DNA from: an uncultured Prevotellaceae bacterium
GTDB lineage: Bacteria > Bacteroidota > Bacteroidia > Bacteroidales > Bacteroidaceae
DNA: 22,795 nucleotides
NCBI GenBank assembly: GCA_937893145.1
Contig: CALBJW010000192.1
Coordinates: 1-22,795, forward strand
Direction of reading: 5' to 3'
This document shows, piece after piece, positions 8,067-14,083 of this stretch. Both the position numbers and the translations under genes were made by a program. Position 1 is the first letter of the stretch. Every line of letters begins with the position of its first letter. The notes under the pieces are model-generated. The model had not been told where the DNA came from. It was given only the letters and a program-made list of their open reading frames with translations, and did no database searches.

Positions 8067-10691
8067 ATGAAGATATTCAACTGGCAGGGAGGAACACGAA
8101 ATGCTCCTGTCCTGATAACGCAGCAGCACATAAATGCCCTGATTAAAGCAGGGGCAGACCCAACGCTGACTGCAAATGTAAAAGGTTTTGTGAAACCTGC
8201 ATCTGGAAGCATACAGGCATACGAGAAATATCGTCTGGAACTTTTCCCAGGATTGACAGTGCTTGCCGATAAGGTGGTCGAAAGTTCATTTGTTATAGGA
8301 TGTGACCAGCGTGAAATGAATGAAGGGCAAAGTGTAGAGTTCTTTGTCTCAGGAATGGAGGTGAGCAATCTCAAATTCAGGATAAGCCATCAGCTGGAGG
8401 TTACATCGGGTAACATTGCAGAAAGTACAATCAGAGGGCGTGTCCATATTAACGGACACACTTTGACTGTAGATCCTCCAAGAGAAAATGCAAGCTGGAC
8501 GGATTACCTCACCATCGAAGCCTGCCCAATATATGAGGATATGGACACAACAGGCACAAAGCAAATAATGAATATGCTTGTTCATGCGGTTGGCATTGAG
8601 TCTGTCAATGTATCATGCGGTGATGAGCATGGTGAAGTAAAAGGAGGAGTCATAACGCCAATCCGTGTTTCTGCAAATGGCATTGGAGGAAATGCCCATA
8701 CAAAAGGGGATGGCATTGCGACATACGAGTTCCGTGTTATTGATGGAGGCGGTTCTGTCTATATCAATCAGGGAACAGGTGAAGCATCGTACTACAATGC
8801 AGAAGACTCTGAGGTGACACTAAGATACTATGTGTATCTGTTTGGCTCGAATGTGTATTCATTCTCTGATACCCTCTCTTTCGTGGTTCATGTGCAGTCC
8901 ATGAAGTACGCCATTGGATATTGGGATGAAAATTCTCTGTCTGCGGACGGTCAGTTGTTTGATGGTGATGAAGACTTCCTTCAGAACTGGCATCCAATGC
9001 TGATTGATTGTACGGCAGTCATCAATGAGACAGAGAAAACACCAGTGGGTGAACTTGCTGATAATTGCTGGCTGAAGTACAAGGATGGCAGCTATGCTCC
9101 TGCAGTTGGTATTACTGCAGCTCAAAAGGCAGAATGTGATGTGGCGTTGTACTTGGATCCTGGTGCATCAAATAAGTATTGTGAAGCAGGTGCATTTGAT
9201 GCAGCATATTTCTTCGAGCATTACGCATGGGGAACAAAGCTGTATAATGCCAACGGAAATGAGGTGAGGGTGCTAAGACCATGGGAAACCACAGAAACGA
9301 AGTATTCAGTTTTCATTGGTCGTCGGGATAAGATATACCTCATAGACAATGTTAAGGGTGCGAGCGGTCTTGTGATGAAAGGCATATCTGCAGATGGTGG
9401 TTATGTGGATGGTGTCAATGTGCATAAGGATTATCCACTTGCCCCAACTGGCATAAACCCAGACCCTGTGACTACGGTAGGAAATAAGGCAAGATGTTTC
9501 TTCTTTGACTATTCAGTTGGCGACTCAAACACTGTTGGAGCCAATGATGGTGCAAATGCCTTGAACTGGTTCTATGGTGGCACTTTCCCTCGCTCCAGTG
9601 ACATGCAGCAGTATAATAATGCTGTATGGGCAAGAGCAAACAACTATGCCAGCAGCAATGCCTATCCTATAGCAGAAGGTGGATTCCATGCTCTGAATGC
9701 ATTCATTACTTGCATGGAGGTGAGATATAAGACTAAGTACCTTCATAATGCGAGCCTATTCGGTACAGGCGTGTCAAGCAATCATTCCTGTTCTTCTGAA
9801 TCCACATGGCGAAACAACGGAGGGTTTAGGTATAAGGCTTCTAATAGCGATACTTGGTCTTATTGTACATTCACTTCTACTCCTGCTATCAGAAAGACAG
9901 CATCCACATCAGTAGGAAGTGCGACCGACTTCCTGAACGGACAACGAGCAAAGTGGAGGTGTTGTGAGGCTCAGGTGGCGTTGTCACTTGCAGCATTGCT
10001 TGGCATTGCCCCAGGGGAAGAATTTGAGTGCTATGGTGGCAGGTATTGGTACGAAACCCCACAGGGCATTGAAGGGCTTGAAGACGGTTTGATGAATGCA
10101 AGGCTTTACAGAATCTATGAAGCAGAGAATGTTCCTTTGTGGAATAATTCTGGAGTCGCTACAAACTTTGACATAGGTGTCATACTTGAAGCACCAATTT
10201 GCCTTGGGAAGTCCCTCTGTGGTGACATATACGAATATACTGGAGGTGGCTGTGAATTGGTACAGACTATCAACACAACAGCAAGTACAGGTCAGTTGAT
10301 GGAGATATACCTTCAGCCTGATCAGAAGCAGTGGGTGGCTCCATTTTCTACTGTAGAGGTCAATACAGTGGAAACGAAATTTGGCTTTGAGGATAAGTAC
10401 CTGATGATAGGTACAGGACAATATCTTGGTAATGGATGGTCATCAAAACGACTTTCTTATGGTCCTTGGAAACTTGTTACTGGCGGCAGTGAGAGCACAG
10501 GCGAATGCGCCTATAGTTATGAAAACAAATTGAGTTCTGCTGCTAATCACAAAGTCAGAGCTGGTTGCCGTTCTCGTGGTTATGCCCACATTGCGTATTG
10601 TTGTGCTCGTGCCTTGTCTGCGAATTCTGTGGCTTCTATTACGTACGCGACTTATGGTGGGTCTGCTCACGTTCTGCTGAAGACGCAGTAA
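8067..10691 (+). CDS. DGR target (variable) tail protein
   Basis: An 874-residue protein whose ATG lies one base after the upstream stop, so it is probably translated by reinitiation. Its last 43 residues are encoded by the variable repeat and a short tail, showing that it is the diversified ligand-binding protein of the retroelement. DGR targets usually display the variable residues on a C-type-lectin fold; the Gly/Trp-rich C-terminus (GWSSKR, YGPWKLVTGG) and paired Cys in the variable part (AYCCAR) fit that. The N-terminal 90 residues (IQAYEKYRLELFPGLTVLAD) look like the continuation of the LRR-like end of the previous gene, so the two may be one ancestral protein. The middle is beta-rich tail material. 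Expected role: host-receptor binding at the virion tip, with the sequence varied at positions Y, H, I, Y, A, S, S, I, Y, T and H. Confidence 0.88.
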   Translation: MKIFNWQGGTRNAPVLITQQHINALIKAGADPTLTANVKGFVKPASGSIQAYEKYRLELFPGLTVLADKVVESSFVIGCDQREMNEGQSVEFFVSGMEVSNLKFRISHQLEVTSGNIAESTIRGRVHINGHTLTVDPPRENASWTDYLTIEACPIYEDMDTTGTKQIMNMLVHAVGIESVNVSCGDEHGEVKGGVITPIRVSANGIGGNAHTKGDGIATYEFRVIDGGGSVYINQGTGEASYYNAEDSEVTLRYYVYLFGSNVYSFSDTLSFVVHVQSMKYAIGYWDENSLSADGQLFDGDEDFLQNWHPMLIDCTAVINETEKTPVGELADNCWLKYKDGSYAPAVGITAAQKAECDVALYLDPGASNKYCEAGAFDAAYFFEHYAWGTKLYNANGNEVRVLRPWETTETKYSVFIGRRDKIYLIDNVKGASGLVMKGISADGGYVDGVNVHKDYPLAPTGINPDPVTTVGNKARCFFFDYSVGDSNTVGANDGANALNWFYGGTFPRSSDMQQYNNAVWARANNYASSNAYPIAEGGFHALNAFITCMEVRYKTKYLHNASLFGTGVSSNHSCSSESTWRNNGGFRYKASNSDTWSYCTFTSTPAIRKTASTSVGSATDFLNGQRAKWRCCEAQVALSLAALLGIAPGEEFECYGGRYWYETPQGIEGLEDGLMNARLYRIYEAENVPLWNNSGVATNFDIGVILEAPICLGKSLCGDIYEYTGGGCELVQTINTTASTGQLMEIYLQPDQKQWVAPFSTVEVNTVETKFGFEDKYLMIGTGQYLGNGWSSKRLSYGPWKLVTGGSESTGECAYSYENKLSSAANHKVRAGCRSRGYAHIAYCCARALSANSVASITYATYGGSAHVLLKTQ
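10563..10673 (+). repeat. DGR variable repeat (VR)
   Basis: This 111-bp segment aligns without gaps to 10857-10967. Ninety-five positions match. Fifteen of 16 differences fall on template adenines (VR positions 10581, 10587, 10591, 10596, 10611, 10612, 10617, 10618, 10626, 10627, 10639, 10644, 10651, 10668, 10670), becoming T (7), C (7) or G (1). The only other difference is T to C at 10573. The longest invariant 3' block is at 10652-10667 (TTATGGTGGGTCTGCT) and is a candidate for the initiation-of-homing region. The repeat is in frame within the target gene; after it come ctgctgaagacgcag and the stop. Confidence 0.97.
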
Positions 10692-10715
10692 GGCGCAGCC
10701 CCGTGCAACGGAATA

Positions 10716-10732
10716 GGGCGATGCAATCGCCC
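10716..10732 (+). other. Hairpin in the VR-TR spacer
   Basis: GGGCGA (10716-10721) and TCGCCC (10727-10732) form a perfect stem with a TGCAA loop, 42 bp past the end of VR. In the Bordetella phage DGR, a hairpin just downstream of VR helps target recognition. This hairpin is a candidate for the same role, although it is further away than in that system. Confidence 0.55.
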
Positions 10733-10739
10733 CTCAAAA

Positions 10740-10772
10740 ACGGCCTTTGGCCGTCGATTTTAAAAATAAAAA
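10740..10772 (+). terminator. Likely intrinsic terminator of the tail operon
   Basis: ACGGCC (10740-10745) and GGCCGT (10749-10754) form a perfect 6-bp GC-rich stem with a TTT loop, followed by cgattttaaaaataaaaa, which is T/A-rich. It would end tail-gene transcription before the template RNA. The T-run is short, so termination may be partial. Confidence 0.5.
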
Positions 10773-10773
10773 T

Positions 10774-10833
10774 CCCCAAGTCTCACGACAAGCCAAGCAT
10801 AGGGACTTGTGCCTCTGAAGCGTGAAATTGGGG
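10774..10833 (+). ncRNA. Structured leader upstream of the DGR template
   Basis: CCCCAA (10774-10779) can pair with TTGGGG (10828-10833). TCACG (10783-10787) pairs with CGTGA (10821-10825), and inside them ACAAG (10788-10792) pairs with CTTGT (10806-10810). The nested stems end 23 bp before TR. No ORF of note crosses them. They probably form the 5' part of the template RNA. This is a reading of base pairing only, without covariation data. Confidence 0.4.
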
Positions 10834-10856
10834 TTGAAATAGCGGATGCAGCGTAT

Positions 10857-10967
10857 GGTTGCCGTTTTCGTGGTAATGCCAACAATGCGAATTGTTGTGC
10901 TCGTAACTTGAATGCGAATAATGTGGCTTCTAATACGAACGCGAATTATGGTGGGTCTGCTAAAGTT
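10857..10967 (+). repeat. DGR template repeat (TR)
   Basis: Non-coding donor copy of VR, 294 bp downstream in the same orientation and 67 bp upstream of the reverse transcriptase start. Read in the VR frame it has eleven AAC/AAT codons plus one AAA and then a TGA stop, the usual design in which Asn codons can be rewritten to many residues without creating stops. It contains 27 adenines, of which 15 differ in VR. In the window VR is the only other copy. The template RNA is expected to include the flanking spacer up to the RT gene. Confidence 0.96.
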
Positions 10968-11034
10968 TGAGCAAATAAAAGATTTATCGCGCTGCCTTCG
11001 CACCTTGAAATGGTTAAACTTAAAAGACAAGTCA

Positions 11035-12462
11035 ATGAAGTACGATCTAACAAATCTGCAAGAGATTGATGGCGTGGAGTTCTGGAATGAACTTGACACG
11101 TCAAACTGCTCAGAACGTGATCCGTTGCTGAGTACATTACATGTGGCAATGCTCAATGCTGCAAAAGGACACTCTTCCAAAACTGAGGTCAAAAGGATGA
11201 AGGAGCATTTTGAAGAATATGCTACGGATGTGCTTTCTGACATAAGGGATGGAAGCTACAGAGACAAACTGAAATATCGTTCTTTGACTAAGGTGAATCC
11301 GAACGGAAAGGTTCGGCATATCCTTAGCCCAAGCCTGTACACAAGAGTCCTGCAGCACTTGGCGATAGTTCTTATTCAAAGAGATTATGACCGCCACGAC
11401 AACCTGAATGGATTAAACTGTAAAGAAGGATGTGGCATAACTGCTTCAGATCATAAGAAGTCAGTTGTGCATCGCCTGAAGCATGTGTATTATGACAGAA
11501 GAGATCTGAACTATGGTCTTGTGCTCGATCAGCGGAAATGTTATGAGCATATAACAAAGAAGATAGCCAGAAAAGCACTGAAGCGAATCGTCCGTGACAA
11601 ATGGGTGATAGATTTTACTGTGGATGTGACTTTTTGCGGTAATGATTTCCCTATAGGCACACCAACCTCACCTCCTATCCATCATATCATAATGCTTACA
11701 TCCGATTATCTGTGCAAGCAGATTTCTTCTTGCTCTGTCAGATATGCGGATGACAACATTCTTTTCTTCCATACGAAGGAAGAAGCCAATGCCGCAAAAT
11801 GGAGGCTGATAAATTTTTGGTGGTATGAATTAGGCATGAGAGCAAAAAGGCATACTGTGTCTATTTTCCCTCTAACAAAGCCAGTGGATTTTTGTGGCTT
11901 TGTGTTCCATCGGATCGAAGGGAAAGGAATCTGTGACCACAACAAAGGATATACAACAGTTAGAAAATCAATAGTCGATAGAGCTAAAAAGTGTAATAAT
12001 AACAAGTCATGGGCTTCATACTTTGGTATCTTCCAGCATGGGGATATGTTTGGGCTTATGACACAAATCGAATCAAAAATGAAACTTAGAGAATTAACAA
12101 AGACCATCCGAATCAACAGAAAGATGGATGCGCCTAACATTGCCCCAAAAGATTTGGTAGGCAAAGTGTTTAACATCTATGACTATGAGTTGCGTAGTGA
12201 CTCCCATGGCCAGGCAAACTGGATTAAGCTTCTTATTGGCATTCCAGAACTTGACTCAGAAGGCATTCCTACAGGCAAAGAGAGTGCATTTGAGCTTCAT
12301 GGAGGGTACATGTTCCTTGTAGAGTTCATAGTAATGTGTGAGAAGGAATATGGCAAGAAGAATCTTCTGCCATTAGAGGAAATGGAGATAGAGCAAAGCT
12401 GTGGCTATATCTTCAAAGGTTCAACTAATCAGATGCAGTATATTGAAGAGTATGGAGGTTAG
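11035..12462 (+). CDS. DGR reverse transcriptase with C-terminal extension
   Basis: I place the start at ATG 11035 (MKYDLTNLQEI), giving 475 residues; the frame is open further up but runs through the template repeat. It copies the template RNA into mutagenised cDNA. Residues about 80-290 hold the polymerase core: basic RT1/2 region (KVRHILSPSLYTRVLQ, 92-107), motif A Asp165 (LVLDQRKCY), motif B (IGTPTSPP, 207-214), motif C YADD (237-240) and an FCGFVF segment (286-291). DGR enzymes usually read (I/L/V)GxxxSQ at motif B; here Pro replaces Gln. Residues about 372-463 (DLVGKVFNIYDYEL onward) look like a separate small beta-rich domain, possibly an OB fold. No group II intron maturase or endonuclease motif is visible. 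The stop overlaps the next gene by 11 bp. Confidence 0.93.
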   Translation: MKYDLTNLQEIDGVEFWNELDTSNCSERDPLLSTLHVAMLNAAKGHSSKTEVKRMKEHFEEYATDVLSDIRDGSYRDKLKYRSLTKVNPNGKVRHILSPSLYTRVLQHLAIVLIQRDYDRHDNLNGLNCKEGCGITASDHKKSVVHRLKHVYYDRRDLNYGLVLDQRKCYEHITKKIARKALKRIVRDKWVIDFTVDVTFCGNDFPIGTPTSPPIHHIIMLTSDYLCKQISSCSVRYADDNILFFHTKEEANAAKWRLINFWWYELGMRAKRHTVSIFPLTKPVDFCGFVFHRIEGKGICDHNKGYTTVRKSIVDRAKKCNNNKSWASYFGIFQHGDMFGLMTQIESKMKLRELTKTIRINRKMDAPNIAPKDLVGKVFNIYDYELRSDSHGQANWIKLLIGIPELDSEGIPTGKESAFELHGGYMFLVEFIVMCEKEYGKKNLLPLEEMEIEQSCGYIFKGSTNQMQYIEEYGG

Positions 12463-12838
12463 CAAAATAATTGTACCACAAGCCTGTGGAGTCAACGCTG
12501 GCAGAATAGTCAGCATGAATGGACAGGTCGTTAAGTTCCGACTTGGCAAAGCCACGAAACTGTATATCTTCCATGATGATCCTGAAGAGGATGGTACAGT
12601 AAGAGCATTTGAAATAACTGTGAAGAATCCTCTAACCAGAGCCAGAGCTATTGATGCAGCTGAAAGAGAAGCCTATCATTTGAGAACAGCAGATGATGTT
12701 GCAAGTTTCAATGCGTCATTGGCAAGAAAGTTTCGAGAGGCATATTCAAGAGGTGAAACCGATGCTGAAGTTATTGAACACGATAACTTCATAGCAGATG
12801 TAAAGCAAGAACTAAGCAGAATAGGAATAGATAAATAA
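12452..12838 (+). CDS. Unrecognised 128-residue protein coupled to the DGR RT
   Basis: The start is set at ATG 12452 (MEVSKIIVPQA); it overlaps the RT stop by 11 bp, so the two are translationally coupled. The N-terminal 55 residues are predicted beta-rich (GRIVSMNGQVVKFRLG) and the rest is alpha-helical and acidic (AIDAAEREAYHLRTADD, FIADVKQELSRIG). The usual DGR accessory protein Avd is a basic four-helix bundle; this protein does not resemble it. No signal peptide, membrane segment or catalytic motif is seen. Position makes it a candidate accessory factor, but it could be an ordinary phage gene. I do not recognise the family. Confidence 0.7.
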   Translation: MEVSKIIVPQACGVNAGRIVSMNGQVVKFRLGKATKLYIFHDDPEEDGTVRAFEITVKNPLTRARAIDAAEREAYHLRTADDVASFNASLARKFREAYSRGETDAEVIEHDNFIADVKQELSRIGIDK

Positions 12839-12861
12839 CTACTGCAGTGTCATAATAGTGT

Positions 12862-12992
12862 CGAGGGAAAAAGCCCTCGGCTGTCATAAGGCGCCAACCA
12901 AAAATGACATACACACCTATAGTGTGTGCGCCGAGGGCTATATGCTTTCGTCGCACACTATAGGTGGATAATATGTCATTTTTGATTGGCGC
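12862..12992. other. Large stem-loop with pseudoknot potential
   Basis: Bases 12891-12911 pair with 12972-12992 (21 bp, one mismatch), then after a small internal loop 12914-12926 (CACCTATAGTGTG) pairs perfectly with 12954-12966. The apical loop contains CCGAGGGC (12931-12938), which is exactly complementary to GCCCTCGG (12873-12880) just outside the stem. That same CCCTCG also pairs with CGAGGG (12862-12867) in a small hairpin. Two mutually exclusive folds are therefore possible. The element fills the 180-bp gap between the RT-linked gene and the HTH gene. Role unknown: regulatory RNA, attenuator, or a DNA-level recognition palindrome. Confidence 0.7.
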
Positions 12993-13018
12993 TGCAAATT
13001 TACAAATAATATATAACA

Positions 13019-13267
13019 ATGACAATATATGAAGGAATAAAACTTAATCAGGGAGCCATAAAAATGCTTTTTGATGCTGGTTTACACTCAAATGACTGGG
13101 AGTATATACAACTATATGAAGAGTATATGTCTTTACATAGCGAGGGGCACAAGATGACTTGGATTGTTGATTCGTTAGCAAATAAATATGGAATATGTGA
13201 GAGGAAGGTGTATCAGTTAATTAGCAGATTCCAGAAACCACTGCACAACCTTTGCAGTGCTATATGA
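13019..13267 (+). CDS. Small helix-turn-helix DNA-binding protein
   Basis: An 82-residue protein. Residues about 47-70 (TWIVDSLANKYGICERKVYQ) fit a helix-turn-helix like those of Mor/C-type phage activators and resolvase-like factors (hydrophobic pattern, Gly at the turn, ERKVYQ recognition helix). The N-terminus (residues 1-40) is helical with an acidic aromatic stretch (DWEYIQLYEEYMSL). It begins 26 bp after the large stem-loop, which could be its operator or leader. It is probably a phage regulator and perhaps one of the last phage genes here. The family assignment is by motif only. Confidence 0.65.
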   Translation: MTIYEGIKLNQGAIKMLFDAGLHSNDWEYIQLYEEYMSLHSEGHKMTWIVDSLANKYGICERKVYQLISRFQKPLHNLCSAI

Positions 13268-13351
13268 CTCTGATATTTTAATATGTCATACATTCTTGCG
13301 AACTTTGCACAGCGAACGGCATTCAAATGCCATTAAAACACCATTATTATC

Positions 13352-13990
13352 ATGAATAAATACTACAAAATGCTGGATAAGATTCTTGCTAATGGCAAGA
13401 TGCAAAGCAACAAGAAAGGCAATATCAAATACCTCTTGAATGAACAGATGTCTATGTCGCCAGCGGACTTGTTAGACATTTTTGAGGGTCATAGCATTGC
13501 AAGAAAGAAACTGAAGGGAGAGCTGAAGCTCTTCATGCAAGGTGAGAGACAAGTGGAAAAGTATCGTGACATTGGCATAAATTGGTGGGATTATTGTGGT
13601 TCTATCCTGGTCAACAGTTATCCTACTTATTTGGAAAAGTTGCCTCCTCTCATCGAAAAGATAAATAAAGAGAAACGCAACAGCAAAAACTATGTGCTTT
13701 TCCTTGGTTCAACAGATGCGGAAAGCAATCAGACTCCTTGCCTCAGTTTGGTTCAGTTCCAAGTGGATGAAGGGGAACTTGTAGTTTCTGCATATCAGAG
13801 AAGTTCTGATGCAAATTTGGGACTTCCAGCTGACATTTACCATTTGTATTTGATGTCACGAGAAATAGATCTTCCATTGAAGTCGATAACACTGACATTT
13901 GGAAATGTTCACATTTACGAAAGCAATATTGAAAACACAAAGTTGCTTTTGGAAGGAAAAGAAAACGTCAAATTCGAGCTTAATGTTTGA
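13352..13990 (+). CDS. Thymidylate synthase-fold enzyme with an Asn-to-Asp switch
   Basis: 212 residues that align along most of thymidylate synthase (about 264 in E. coli). Retained positions: Glu57 (GELKLF), Trp79, catalytic Cys130 in TPC, Arg150 and Asp153 in YQRSSD, His187 and Tyr189 in VHIY. The spacing Cys130-Arg150-Asp161 equals E. coli Cys146-Arg166-Asn177, which places Asp161 at the residue that selects the pyrimidine base. In T4 dCMP hydroxymethylase this residue is Asp, and Asn-to-Asp mutants of thymidylate synthase accept dCMP. The region for the other phosphate-binding arginines is altered (KKGN for the DRTG loop, KNYV for RRII), and the C-terminal folate-capping tail is missing. 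So a cytidine-type nucleotide or another pyrimidine is the likelier substrate. Encoded upstream of the Detocs operon, separated by a hairpin and 93 bp. Confidence 0.75.
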   Translation: MNKYYKMLDKILANGKMQSNKKGNIKYLLNEQMSMSPADLLDIFEGHSIARKKLKGELKLFMQGERQVEKYRDIGINWWDYCGSILVNSYPTYLEKLPPLIEKINKEKRNSKNYVLFLGSTDAESNQTPCLSLVQFQVDEGELVVSAYQRSSDANLGLPADIYHLYLMSREIDLPLKSITLTFGNVHIYESNIENTKLLLEGKENVKFELNV

Positions 13991-14001
13991 ATTTGACGTT
14001 T
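13963..14001 (+). terminator. 13-bp perfect hairpin at the end of the TS-like gene
   Basis: AAACGTCAAATTC (13963-13975) pairs perfectly with GAATTTGACGTTT (13989-14001) around a 13-nt loop that contains the end of the coding sequence. The left arm lies inside the gene, just before its stop at 13988-13990. It is followed by AAGAAAAG rather than a T-run, so it may protect the 3' end or terminate weakly. It separates the gene from dtcA. Confidence 0.5.
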
Positions 14002-14083
14002 AAGAAAAGATATTCCGAAAGAACCATTTCGTTTTTTGAAATGCTGAAAATTTGAATCGTTTCGTTTTGGATTCGGCAGAAAT

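Noticed and set aside
10912..11034. Extended N-terminus of the reverse transcriptase starting inside the template repeat
   Set aside because: This would translate the template repeat and an arginine-rich spacer; the sequence before 11035 does not look like protein, and a template is normally non-coding.
11035..12462. Group II intron or retron RT
   Set aside because: No intron maturase/endonuclease region, no retron msr-msd; the VR/TR pair fits a DGR.
13352..13990. Ordinary host thymidylate synthase (thyA)
   Set aside because: It is too short, lacks the folate-capping C-terminus and several phosphate-binding arginines, and has Asp at the base-selecting position.
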